A DNA stretch of 64,000 nt, taken from assembly GCA_017354895.1 (NCBI GenBank), contig CP071494.1:4836001-4900000 (forward strand), in the 5' to 3' direction. The notes under the pieces were generated by a model. The model was not told the DNA's origin. It searched no databases and saw only the letters and a list, made by a program, of their open reading frames with translations. Shown here one piece after another: positions 19,296 through 30,849 of this stretch. A program made the translations under genes and the position numbers. This DNA comes from Podospora comata. Taxonomy: Eukaryota; Ascomycota; Sordariomycetes; Sordariales; Podosporaceae. The stretch's first letter is position 1. The number at the start of each line of letters is the position of its first letter.

Positions 19296-20105
19296 ATGTG
19301 CATAAAAGTACTCACCCTAATGGTCTGCATCTGCCCTCACCGAGACGACTCGTCTCTATGCCCTCACGCCACCAACGTCCGCCTTTCACCCTTGGAGATC
19401 CTCGACGAACCATTCACTGCTCAAGGATGGGCAACTCGGCTGCCTACTGTTCTCCAAGGCCACGTGGACTGGAAGTTTCCTCAAGATCAGACGCAGTGGG
19501 AGCACTGTCCTACATACAAGGCTCGAAATCGACACTCTTCTGACCATGGAACCAACGGAAGCAAGATGATCGCCGGAAGAGGGATTTCTTGCCCTGAGAC
19601 CCAGGAGCTTGCTGGGAGATTGGATGGCCAGTGGACTCGGGTAGTCAGAAGGTTGTGTGAAAAGTGCGAGCATGGGCATGGGGTGGGAACGCGTGGTTTG
19701 CTGCCGCAACCACAGAAACAACGACAGGATAACCAAATGCCGAAGGTGGCATTTGAAAAACAACCCGTCGTGGCGTTGGATGCTGTCGGTGTCAGGAGAG
19801 CTGCTATCAGGAGGAGAGCGAGCATGATTCCGACTGCTGGCGGCCGTGAGAGATTGTCGGTCGTGAGCAAGACGACTACTGTTAGGAGTGATGAGTCTTG
19901 GATTCGAGAGGGTTTGAGCGGTCGTATTCCTGTTCAACGAAAAGCGATCCATGTCGATACATGTGCCACGACTGGACTTCCTCAACAGGGTTGGAATCTT
20001 CGCGGAAATATGAATGCTGGGTCTAGCAATGGCGGGAGGTTGGGTTTGGTGTGGAGTATTGTGGGAAGTCAAAAGAAAAGTCTGGTGTGGCAGAAAAGGG
20101 AATAG
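19296..20105 (+). CDS. orphan protein with N-terminal Cys/His and basic central region
   Basis: Intronless, 269 residues, first ATG of the frame in a weak but acceptable context. Not recognised. Residues 11-24 have C-I-C-P-H and L-C-P-H motifs, a further CPETQE lies at ~103-108, and LCEKCEHGHGVGTRG near 124-138 looks like a metal-binding knuckle. The C-terminal half is basic and Ser/Thr/Arg-rich. An overlapping minus-strand ORF of similar length (20138-19386) is much more biased (Ser/Pro/Leu) and lacks such motifs, so the plus strand is preferred. Function unknown. Confidence 0.55.
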   Translation: MCIKVLTLMVCICPHRDDSSLCPHATNVRLSPLEILDEPFTAQGWATRLPTVLQGHVDWKFPQDQTQWEHCPTYKARNRHSSDHGTNGSKMIAGRGISCPETQELAGRLDGQWTRVVRRLCEKCEHGHGVGTRGLLPQPQKQRQDNQMPKVAFEKQPVVALDAVGVRRAAIRRRASMIPTAGGRERLSVVSKTTTVRSDESWIREGLSGRIPVQRKAIHVDTCATTGLPQQGWNLRGNMNAGSSNGGRLGLVWSIVGSQKKSLVWQKRE

Positions 20106-21064
20106 CGGTAATATATAAAATAAATAGAAAAGAGGCAAAAATCATGACTAGCTTGCGGGTCCTAGACTGAACCAGGTACTCAGCGATGCGTGTCAGCATC
20201 GGTATGTTGGGATCTCATCTGGGCTTCAGGAGTGCTTATCAAGCCGTCTGTCGGAAACCGCGTCTTTTCTTTAACAGGGACTTATGATAAGCCTCCGTCC
20301 GAAGTGGTACCTTCCACATGTTCCCTCTCCGCCGGTGTTCTGTCGTGGTCGTCGCGTTAACACTAAGGGTCGAAGGGGCACTTGAACCGTCGCCCCCCAG
20401 ACTTGAACCCACAGCCTCTCCTTTCGAGGGGAGTGGCTGTCCCAGGGACCATTTTATAGAACCACACTTTCGGTCTGAGACGCGTCGCTTGGTAACGCTG
20501 CACTACCACAGGCTGTTCTGTTGAAAACAGACCAAAGCGACCCTTATAACTGGCCAATGGGTGGGATCAACTCGTGAGCTGACAGCTTCAGCGTCAGACG
20601 TTGTCAGGTGTCGACAAAACTCCAGCCAGTTGGCGGCCTGCTCCTCGCTCCTTCCCTTCCATTGTTAACTGTTCCTGCCAACACCGAGACTCAACACCGC
20701 TTTCCCTAAACTTTGCCAACAACAAAGTCCCAATGCCCTATCTCTGACGACACACTTCATTCATTCTTCGACCACATACAACTCTGTCTTTGGGCTCCTC
20801 TCCCCGGCTTTGTCGTCAAGGTTTACCAAGTTGTCAGACAACATATTATTCCATTCAATCACAACCATTCAAAAGAGAATCCCAAAGTTGCAAAGCAAGC
20901 GTATATCTTATTTACTTCATCAGCATCATTCTATGTACAAGTATGTCCTCAGCTCATCTCATCTCTATCATGTCCCTCTCTGACTCCCTCCCATCTAGCT
21001 ATATACCGTCCACATCGTCATCCCCTCATCCCCTCTCCTGGTCCTCCGGCTCGAAACCAGCCGC
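20106..21064. other. intergenic region with a stable hairpin
   Basis: About 0.96 kb. A 30-bp imperfect hairpin (20411-20440, ACAGCC...GGCTGT with inner CTCC/GGAG pairing) and two ACTTGAACC copies about 21 bp apart (20380s and 20401) stand out; I could not fold them into a tRNA. Confidence 0.35.
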
Positions 21065-22010
21065 TTAGGAAGCGTTCTGGCGGTAGCTGGTCCAGAAGCT
21101 GTTGATTCTGGTCTGCTGGCCGGGGGTGAACTCCTCGTAGCAAGAGTCAATGGAGTAGTCCATGTAGTTGTGGATGGGGTCAACACCGGCCTGGCTGGGG
21201 CAGGAGTCACGGCCGACAGGGCAGCCGGAAGAAGCGGAGGCCTGGGCGGGGGTGTCGGAGACGGAGTCACCGGCACCGGTGCAGCCGCCCTGGAAGGTGT
21301 GGTAGAGACCGAACCAGTGACCAACCTCGTGGGTGGCGGTGTGGCCGAGGTTGTAGTTGGTGGAGCTGCCGCCAGGGGTGGTGCTATAGAGGATGGTGCA
21401 GCCGTCGCGGATGTAGGCGGTGGAGCCGGGCGAGGCAGTGGTGGGGAAGTAGCAGTATCCCAAGTTACCACCCATCTTCTGGAGGAAGTAGAGGTTGAGG
21501 TCCTTGTAGGTGCCCTTGCGGAGAGCGCGCTTCATGGTCATCTCGTAGCCCTTGGAGTCATCAGCCCAGTTGGCGTTGACGGTCTTGTCAGTGCCGGCGA
21601 GGGTGAAAGAGATGCCATAGGGGGCAAAAGCCGACTGGAGAACGCTGAACTGGTTGTTGATCATGGTGTCCTGTTGATTTGGTTAGCTACCTGGTGCTGA
21701 CACCTTTCCAGGGCCTCGAAAGTCGAGCACTTACGGTGAGGTAGCCACCGCTGAGGGCAGTGGAAGCAGCCACGACGTGGATATAGACCTTGACGGAGAT
21801 GGCCTGGGCGGTAACATCACGGGCAGTGAGGTTGCCAGAGCGGTAGGACTCGGCGAGGGCCTGAGCTTCCTCAACAGCGAACTGCTGGGAAACCTGGAGG
21901 AGCTCCTCGGAAGGCTCGGGGGCACCGCAGCCGAAACCGCGGGAAGGTTGAGGAGCCGCAAAGGCAGTCTGGGCCAAACCGGCCGCGGCGAGAGCGAGAG
22001 AGAAACGCAT
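21065..22010 (-). CDS. secreted M43 (pappalysin-type) metalloprotease
   Basis: 293 residues from minus-strand exons 22010-21735 and 21670-21065; phase-0 intron of 64 nt. Residues 1-18 are a signal peptide ([18 protein letters not shown]). A short propeptide-like helix region (about 30-80) precedes the catalytic domain. The zinc motif [11 protein letters not shown] (His206, Glu207, His210, His216) is the HExxHxxGxxH of the metzincin clan, followed by the Met-turn NYMDYS (Met262). Eight or more Cys after residue 160 should make the disulfides usual for the fungal cytophagalysin/MEP1-like M43B group. The enzyme would act outside the cell on proteins, for nutrition or host interaction. It is isolated from other secreted enzymes here. 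Confidence 0.95.
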
Positions 22011-22135
22011 CTTGAAGTTGGTGCAAGAAGAAGGACCGAGAGGAACAGGCAGATCAGAGAATGAGTTGAGGAGCTGAGGGCTGATGCTGATGCTGCTGAT
22101 GAACTTCAAAACCGTTCGAGGGGGGATCTCGTCGT

Positions 22136-22144
22136 CCTTTTATG
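22136..22144 (-). promoter_or_regulatory. TATA-like box of the M43 protease gene
   Basis: CATAAAAGG on the minus strand, about 130 bp before the ATG at 22010. Reasonable match and spacing. Confidence 0.4.
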
Positions 22145-25100
22145 CTACCCGATCCTCTCTCTGGCCGTGAACCGGACGAGCGATGTTCGGCCTCGGAGTC
22201 GCGCGCTGGATGGAGGATCTGGGATGCAGCTAGGTCCAGTATCGGGCCCATGTCAACAATGGGAAGGTGGACTGGCCAAGACCGAATAGGGGCCCCCCCG
22301 AGCTGGAGGTGTGAATACCTGGCAAGTGGTCACGCCTTGATCTGGGTCAATGCAACACTGATTGGGGAACAAGGCGAGTGGAAGACGACTTCCTTCCTGA
22401 TCGGATTATAGCCCACCCTACTACAGAGGAGAAGCACACTAGAAGGGCTTCGCTTGATAGGTCCCGGCTGGGCTTGTGGGTGTGTGGACATGGGACAGTG
22501 GGTGCGTGTAGCAGTTCCAGGACCACCACTCTTTTATTCAGCTTTGCCTCTCTGGTCCGTCGACATGAGCTGTGTGGCTGACCACCCATTCGTGCGCCTC
22601 CTCCAGCTTCCTGCTGGAATGAGTCCTCGCCAACTTCCCCTTGGGTCCAAGTCATTCGTCGTCCTGGATTGATCCATCATTTGCCCCCCGGGGTCCATGG
22701 TGGGTGGGTGGGAAATGGGAAGGGGCGTGATAAGCGGGTAGGCTGTCCAATCCAAAGGCAGTGCTGAGCAGTTGGACATCCACGACATCCTCCACAGGTC
22801 CCCAATGCATGACATATGCGGTCAATACCGAGATTGTCCAACAGGACCGGTAGTTGGGGACCAGTTGCCCAGGGGTGTGGGAAAAAAGAAAAGAGCGTGG
22901 AGAGATCGGAACGGCACTTGGCTGGGACGCCGGGGCCTGGCTTGGCGGACTTGGCTGCGACCTCCCTGATCGGGAAGCTGCCGATACGAATGGGACGAAA
23001 AGGAACGAAGCTTGTGAATGTTGGAGATAAACCCCCAACAGCGCGCTAGCCACTGTCCAGGCAGGAAGGAGTTTATGCGTGTGCGGGGTGTGTTTCGTGA
23101 TGCTTGGCTCCTCGTGCTCTTCTCCTGGCGGCCGTTGTCAAAAAACGGACATGTCCACTGAAGATCGGCAGTGAGGGGAGGACCAGTCGAATGGCATTAG
23201 TGTTCGGCCTTCCATGTTGAGAATCCCATGCCGGAGCTTCTGCTCAAGCCATCACATACTCCACGGCCAACTTGTTTGAGCGATTTTCGACTTGCTGTGA
23301 TTCGAGGATGCATGTCGCACTTCGCGCTGATGCCATCCGGGGTCCAGATGCACTGTAATCGTTGCCAAGGCGCTTCGAGTGGGATGCATCACTGTCACTC
23401 ACCCACACTGCCTGCACAGAACTTTTCTGGAATGAAATATCACCTTGGGCTTATCACGACCACTTCTTCAATGATGGTCATAGAAAGCCAAACCCCATCT
23501 GATAACAGAACGCCTTGCCATCACTCCAGGTCAATCTGGTGGCAACGTTCCCCCTGTTGAACATGGGCTTAGGGCCAACGGTGGCCTGCTAGTGTCCAGT
23601 CTGCGGGCCGCATCCTTCGCCTTGAACGAAATAAGCACTGTATCTTCGTCCATCTTGGTGCTAGTCTCAACCGCAATGCGGGGGTCGTGGGTGGACCGCG
23701 GGCATTGTTGCCCATGATTCACGATATGAATCTGCTTGATATCGAACGCTACCAGTGTTGTAACAGATGATTAGGTACCTATCAAAACTGCTACCTTCTA
23801 CATTCTGGCTGTTTGGCTACCGCTGCTATTGATAGTACTGTGACGAACTGTGGTGCCAGACTGTGAGCGGGTGATCTCCGTCATTCGACAGAAAATTGAT
23901 TGCTCTGCATGGATTTGCGCAGGGACTTGGATTCTTGTCTTCAGCTTTTCCGGGAAACCGGGATCCGATCTGGTCTGAGACTTCATTACACGCTGATTCG
24001 TGACTGGAATGTATTAATGCAATTTCAGACATTCCAGCCCCGACAACCTGGAATTGACCCAAGACATGTCTATAACAGGCGAGACACAGCCCAGTCGAGC
24101 CCAGTTCATCGGATTTTCATGACGATTTGAGTCATGCGCACAGAAGAGTGCCTGAACCACACGAGCGTGGGACAGTTTTGTCTCGAGTACACGCCATCAA
24201 GAACAGCATCCGGAATTCGCCTAACTTTCAGTTGTGGATTACCTTAGGTACTCGAAGCCTTCTTTCGATAATTGTAGGTAGAGTGCATCCAGAATGGCAG
24301 GTAATTATGTACTTTCCTATTCTTCTTGGTCCAATGGCCTCAGTTGACGGAAATGGGGAATTAGGTACCAGTGAGAGATAGGTGCGGATCTTGTGGAACT
24401 GTCAACACGTCCAGCAGCCTCTTCGATATCTTTAGATAAGAGAAGCCGAGGTGATCAAAGGACAGCAGGACTCGGACTTCCACGATTGGACATTGACCAG
24501 GGCGGCGCTGTACTACCCACAAACCGTACGTTAGATATAGCGTGGGTAGGCCTCTGTCGGAAGAGGCGTGGGGGCGGGAGGACCCTTTGGCGTAGTGGGC
24601 CAGGCCCGTGATGCAGTCACTTCCGTCTCATTGTATGGGAAGCCAATGGTAGGTAGACCTGTGGGTGACCTGCCTCATGCTCTTCTCACCCACCCTCCCA
24701 GCAAGCCACAGCTGCGCGGGGGCGGCTGCACTTTTGGAGGGCTTCATGCAGGACTTGGCAGGGGCGGGTTTCTGCCCTCCAAGCTCAACTCATGTACTTT
24801 GCTGCTATCGTTTTCACTTCTGCAGTTCAGCCCTAGACCATTAATGGCACAGTCAACTGCATGTGTCCACGACTGCTGGCAGGCATTGCTGATTAGGTGT
24901 TGTCGTTCTCAAGCTCAACTGTCTCGAATTAGCAATTACACTTGTCATCAAATCCTATCCATTAGGTAAGTTTATGACTTTGATGTAGATATGGTAGACT
25001 GTCTGGGTGGAGCCACTCTGGTAAGTTGGGTTATCTTCAGTCTGCATAGGCGTAAAAATAGAAGCTAGGTGGTCTAGACCCAGGTATGAAGTGCTCATTC

Positions 25101-25510
25101 TTCAGCTCCAGGCAAGCACCTGTCTCGTGACTGACAGGTAGTAATTCATACTGAGGCCGAGGTGCACGAGGGAAGAAGCCCTTCATTAGGCCCAAGACAT
25201 CATCGAGGGATCCAATATCGGTCGACTGCTTACCAAACCGCACTGAATATCACCAGAGTTTATATCAAATGCCAGTTGGAAAGCTCAGTCACATTATTAC
25301 TGCTCTGCTCTGCGAGCGCAGCAACGTTCCGATTGCTCAAGCTTTTAATAACACCAAGAAATTAATCTGGAAAGCAAGAGATATTTAAACAGTTGGTGAC
25401 CAGCGTCATTGCTTCATCCCAGACCCTCGCCAAGCCTATGAGCCCCTGAACCCCTGAAAGTGATCCACCCAACCCAAGCATGCACAACATCAACATGGCA
25501 ACATAGTTAA
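22145..25510. other. 3.4-kb gene-free stretch
   Basis: No supported gene. Short ORFs on all frames, none with a domain, signal peptide or bordering introns. Presumably the protease promoter on the left and the 3' flank of the sugar transporter on the right. Confidence 0.5.
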
Positions 25511-27346
25511 TTATACTTTCTCATGTTCCGCCACATGGCTCTGCTTGTCTGAGTCGTGGTGCATAACAGTCTTTGTAACCGCGGCTTCCGCCCTCTGGGC
25601 GAACTCCTCCTTGTCCTCAAACACTGTTGCAAACTTGTTAGAAATTTGAACTGCAACACACTTGAGAGTTTTGGGGCACATACAGAACGCAAGCTCCTCC
25701 AAGGACCTGCCGGAAGTCTCCGGCCAGAGGAACCAGATCATAATTGCTTCGGCAAAGATCCAGCAGCAGTAGACCAAGAGATATTTCCATCCGATGGCTT
25801 GGGTGCCTTGGTTGGGTTAGTCTCTGCCATGTTTGATTGGTCGGAGCAAGGATTTACCGATCGGGTTGACATTGGTTCCGAAGAACTGAGCGGCCTTACC
25901 CCAGAACTGGAAGATGGAGATGCCACGAGCTCGGTTTGCGTAGGGGAAGATCTCGATCAGATATGCTGCCTTTTGTTAGCATTAAGTTTTGACATGTGAA
26001 CTCGAGAACGAGGCTCACTGTAAGTCAAGGCGTTGAAGCAAAGATTGTACGCAGGACTGTAGGCGTAAATCCAAAACAAACTCATCTTGGCCGCCACGTC
26101 AGACTTGGTATCGATAAAGATGGCTGTGCAAGCTGTCCAAGCCACATAGACTGCCAAGATCGAAATGATACCCGTCAAGTACATCGTCCGCCGCCGGAAT
26201 CTCATCACCACCAGTGCTGCACTCACGCCGCAGATCAGAGACCAACACTGGTTTCCCAGGTTGTACTTGGCCTGGAAGCTGGGATCAGTGTACCCGATCA
26301 GCTTAAGCACATCGCCCAAGAAATACGAGATAACCACATTCCCGGAGAGCTGGGTGAAGAGGCCGAGCAACGATCCGATAATAACCCTGCGACGCATACC
26401 AGGGGTGGCAACAAGATCCATCCATGACCGTTTCGAGTGTTCGAGTTCAATCTCCAAGGTGGTGCGAATTTCAGCGATTTCAGCTTTGACAAACTCCGAG
26501 TCTGGATTGCCTTCAGCGTGATACTTGATCAGCACTGCCTCGGCTTCCTCGAACCGATCTTTGGACATGAGGTAACGGGGGGACTCTGGCAGGAAAAACA
26601 CAAAGGCGACTTGCAGCAGAGAGGGGGCCATCTGCAACAAGCTCGGAATGCGCCATGACCAGTCGTTGTTGATTTGTTGCGTTCCAAAGGTACACCCCGC
26701 GGCAACGATAGCTCCGATGAAGTAGCAAGCGTTGAACAGCGAGGTAAGAATGGGTCGTTCTTTTGGATATCCGAGTTCTCCGATGAGACAGGAGCCAGCA
26801 ACGATGGCGTAAGGAAGGCCGAATCCGATAATACCTCGAGCCAGTATGTACATAGGTCCTTTGCCACGTCAGCCTAGATGGGGAAAACCGCCAGTAATGA
26901 TCGAACTTACCATTGAAAGCAAATCCCTGGATAATTGTCCCGATAATCATGATCACGCTCCCAAACATGATGCACCACCTCCTTCCAAACGTATCATTCA
27001 CAATAGGGATAAACGGCAGCCCTATCACTGATCCCAGTGGCAAAGCTGAAGCGAGGATACCATTGTATGCACCAGTGGGGTTTCCAAAGTCTGCTTTCTG
27101 TCAGCACAACCACTCGCTCTCAGCCCTTTGACGATGAACCGGCTTACAGGCCTTCCAAGCTGGAAGAAGTTGCGCCGCGTTGATGATTTGAGAGTCGAAC
27201 CCCGATGTCATCTCGATTCCGATAACGCAGGGAAAGAGTAGCAGGTACATTGTTCTCAGATTGGGTTTCCTGTACCATGGGATGGGGTCATCCACCGCCA
27301 TGCGATGGATGAGGTTGTGGTCACTTCCACTGCTGGCGCCGACCAT
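25511..27346 (-). CDS. MFS hexose/lactose-permease-like sugar transporter
   Basis: 517 residues from six minus-strand exons: 27346-27148, 27090-26911, 26858-26019, 25965-25858, 25797-25684 and 25623-25511; all five introns are phase 1. The start AAGATGG is a strong context. Sugar-porter landmarks: FDSQIINAAQLLPAW in span 1; NDTFGRRW, the inter-span D-x2-GRR motif; ARGIIGFGLP; PESPRYLM after span 6; and the C-terminal PETSGRSLEELAF, close to the PETKGLSLEE signature. YLIEIFPYANRARGIS is the span-10 motif typical of fungal lactose/hexose permeases (Lac12-like). It acts at the plasma membrane by proton symport, by family. The substrate cannot be read from sequence. Confidence 0.93.
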
Positions 27347-28768
27347 CTTGCTGCTGCCTTGGGCCTTACTCTTGCCCTGAACAAGTGTAGTTTTGAGGTG
27401 AGGAAGGTGAGTTTTCGGTCGGTTCCAGAGGTGGTATCTGGGAACTGGACTGCTTTGGTAGATGGGGGATGACAGACAGGTATATGGCACTCAAACAGAG
27501 GAGAGAGATAGGATCGGAGCTCTTCCTGGGTCTCCTTTTCCGACCTCACCAACTGAATGCTGACAATAGCCACTTCTCCACACGCTCCCAACGCGTCGCC
27601 GTCAGATTTCCCATATTGATCCTTCGTTAATCCATCTCCTCTTCAAATTGACCCCCAGTTCTGTCGGGCCGACAAGGCTTACTCTCCTCTACTATCCAGC
27701 AGAGATATCCTGTAAACCTCCAGATCAGTTCACTCGGATCTGACGGCCGCGCAGAAAGCCTTGATATCAAGAAGCCTTTAACGGCGGGTAAATCCTGGCC
27801 TCAACTCCGATGTCTGCCTCGAGTATTCTGAAGTAGGGTGTGAACAAGCAACAAAAGCGGGATGGATGCCACCAGACCTGCAGATGGGAGAAGCGGCACC
27901 ACAGTACCACTTTAGCCGAGATCGATCACACCACGCAGAACCACGCATTTTAGGTGCCGTAACTGCCGGTGAAATGGGGAATCAGCGGTTGGAATCTCTG
28001 GGCGGATGTCAGTGGCGTCGAGAACAAGAGATTCCCGGCAGTGGAGGGAGATTGCCCAGCCGGGAGCATCCGAGGTTTTGACTTGGCTTGATGCCTCTTC
28101 AACGTCTTGTCTTGGCTGTGTGTGTAAGACATGCTATATTGCTCTTTTTTTCGTGACATTTTCGAGTGTCTGTTAGTCTGCTTCTCGAAAACATGAGACA
28201 GGGGACGAACAGAAGCCGGTAGATTTGACTGGTAGCCGCTCCAGTCAAGGTGAGGGACTGGAGTGTTTGCGGACAAGCATGATGAACTGTTGGAAGCCAA
28301 AATACCCGTTTGTACAACATCAAATCATCTGATTGCAGACTTCCATCCAGGTGCAGTCGTCTTTGCTACCGCTGTGGGGCTACCGGGTAAGCCAGGATGA
28401 CTGGTGAGCGCGAAATCTTCCGTCGTCCCAACTCAATCTAAGGACTGTCAGGCAGAATCACGTTCGGCGTATTAACGAGTCCACTCGGCCAAATATTCAT
28501 GCAAACCCCTGTTAATTGTGTAATATTCTAGAAGATCAGAGCTCATTTGGGCATGGTTCGTGATACTGTAAGAAACTGCGTCGTTGGACTGATTAGTTTC
28601 TCCGCCTATGATTATCCGCAATAATGTTGGGAAGCCGAGTTAATCATAGCTCTACTTATCCGGTATGCTCTGGATCAAGTAGAATCAAGTGGTGTACGAA
28701 TATGCATATATTCAAGCATTTAATAGGTATTGGCCAGTGTACGAATCGGATATCATCAAGATAAGTTT
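27347..28768. other. 1.4-kb intergenic region
   Basis: Promoter of the sugar transporter and downstream flank of the small Cys-rich gene. Nothing else recognised. Confidence 0.5.
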
Positions 28769-28937
28769 TTATAGACCAAAGAAACCTTTGAAATCCCCAC
28801 AGGGCGCCTGGTTGTAAGTCTTGTAAATGGTGCCAGTATCAACACCATCCATGGGGTCCTATGTCAAGGATTAATAACCCGAAAGCTCAGTCTCATATCT
28901 GCTAATAGCATTGCGACTTACATTGCACTAGCCTCGT

Positions 28938-29147
28938 CTAACATCTCCCACATTCATACCAATCGCAAATACCTTCACAGATGTTGGAGCACAGACAACG
29001 TCCGTTGGTACAAAATCCTGTTCCGCCTCCGCAAGTCCCTCGTGCTGTTGGGCCCATGTTGGGGAGCATATCGCCGTTTGGCAGGATGACAGGGGCAGGT
29101 ATGGCGAGCCCAAGTGGAATAATTAGCACCAAGGCCAATCTAATCAT
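28938..29147 (-). CDS. small secreted 8-cysteine protein
   Basis: 69 residues. The first ~17-20 residues (MIRLALVLIIPLGLAIPAPV) are a good signal peptide; the rest is Gly/Asn-rich and ends in eight Cys in 31 residues (TCGGGTGFC, GRCLC, NICEGIC, YECGRC), enough for four disulfides. Such proteins are typical of fungal effectors, antifungal peptides or cell-surface factors; I cannot match a family. A canonical 62-nt intron (minus strand 28920-28859, GTAAGT...TTATTAATCC...CATAG) follows 17 nt past the stop, and the next 30 codons (28858-28769) are an open frame ending in TAA. In the present reading that intron is in the 3' UTR, but the exon structure could be more complex. Confidence 0.6.
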   Translation of the reverse strand: MIRLALVLIIPLGLAIPAPVILPNGDMLPNMGPTARGTCGGGTGFCTNGRCLCSNICEGICDWYECGRC

Positions 29148-30849
29148 CGTGTTTATTTTTGCCTGCTTGAATTTGTCGAAGGTTTCGTTGTTTGGGCGGC
29201 GGCGAAAAAGGTGACTGAAGCGTCGAGTAATCGGACTTTCACACCATCAAGACACTGAGGTATCTTGCAAGAAGGGCTTTCAACGAGAGAGCTATATACA
29301 TGAAGATGATGGCAAGCGGCCTCCCATCAAATTGTTGTATGTTGTGTTACAGGGCCCAAAAACTAACCCACGTGTTGGTCGCGCCAGGTCTGTATTCATC
29401 CAAATGCCTTTCCGGGTGGTGAGGAGAACCAGTCTTGTATGGTACCGGCAGTTGGGGAGACTGCCACAGACCTCCTTCATGTGGATCCGACTGTATTCCT
29501 TCATTCTCTGCCTCTGAAGGTCCATGCCCGACCAGGATATCCGAGGAGCAAACAAGGCCACACTTGCGGCATTTGGGACCGGCGCTCCGCTACGAAAATT
29601 GGGTCAGCCATGTTCGCTGGTAGTTTCCATTGTTCGAGACCATATCTTTCCATACCCAACTCCTCCATTCTGTGATTCAAGCCCTCTACCCTCTTTCTGT
29701 CATTGCTCCGACAGGTCTCTCGAATATCATCCTCAATACCTTCGACCTCACGTCACATTTGTGGCTGCTCCCACATTTCTGTCAGGCCCACACACATGGG
29801 TTTTTCTGTGGTTTTAGGGCTTGTTTATCACACACTTCTGTGGCTTGTTTTTTCTCTCTGTTAGATTTCTACCATCATCACTTTTCTCACCCACTTTTGC
29901 CTCAATTTTCGCGTCAGCGACCACTGTCCACTGTCCCACATGATCTCATCCAATCTGCGATCAATTGTGTGATCATCTTGACGCTGCGCCGGCTTCTTTG
30001 AGCTATTCCGGGGGTCAGGCGTTGGCGAGTTATCACGAGATACTGGATTTATGGCAGCTTCCGAGTTCTTCTTCTATTGTCCACTGTCCCTCGACTTCAT
30101 GGCGTGAATCTGTGTGCTGCCCAGCTCAAGAAGTAAACGCTCTTTCTCCTGCTGATTGAGGTGCTCCTGTTCGCGCTCCTGTTCACGCTCCTATTCCCGT
30201 ATTTTTTGCCTGAATGGGGTAGGTTTCCTTCTCTCGAGATGAGGATGACAAAGCACGCAGTATCATGCACCCATGCTTGGACGTCTGTGCACGTTTGTGC
30301 ACGTTTGTGTTGGACTTGGCTCACCGAAGCGTGGTTTTGTGACAAGGGCTGGAATTCTGGGCTTGGAATAACACTTGATGAGGAATCCTTTCGTCCAACT
30401 GCTCTGCTCTTCTGCTCGTCTATTCATCTCTCTCAGAGAGATCCTCGCTTGTGATAACCTTGGCCATCTTCTAATAATACATCTGCTGCTGCCACCGGTA
30501 ACACGTCACTCGTTTCACTTCCTAACAACCGGCTCAGACATTCCAGTTTGAGTGAGCCACAAGAGAAAATGCAGTCTTGGCTGTGTTTTGTGGGCGAGGC
30601 ACGATAACTCGCTTGAGGTCGCTTGATTGTTACAGATAGATCCGGGAAGCAACAGGGACTAACGCTAGCGAGCAACCCCCTGACTTCCAATGCTCCCCGG
30701 CCGACTTTTGTTTCTCCAAAACGTTAAGGATGAAGCTTTTCTTTTACTTTTCTTTCCTGCTCTGGTAACAAGGATAACCCTCAAACATACCGAGAAATAC
30801 TTTGACACTATACCTGCAAATGAAAGAAAAATTATGCTTGGCCGCTAAA
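29148..30849. other. 1.7-kb intergenic region with short tandem repeats
   Basis: No gene. Contains three 12-bp copies of GCTCCTGTTCRC-like sequence (30162-30197) and a 10-bp TGTGCACGTT-type repeat near 30287-30310. Confidence 0.45.
30162..30197. repeat. three 12-bp tandem copies
   Basis: GCTCCTGTTCGC, GCTCCTGTTCAC and GCTCCTATTCCC lie head to tail with period 12 and one to three differences. Minor satellite in non-coding DNA. Confidence 0.6.

Noticed and set aside
19386-20138. 250-codon minus-strand ORF
   Set aside because: Overlaps the plus-strand gene at 19296; composition is Ser/Pro/Leu-biased as expected of an antisense shadow.
20370-20520. Minus-strand tRNA call
   Set aside because: B-box-like words are present but the T stems do not pair and no proper A box or anticodon arm is found.
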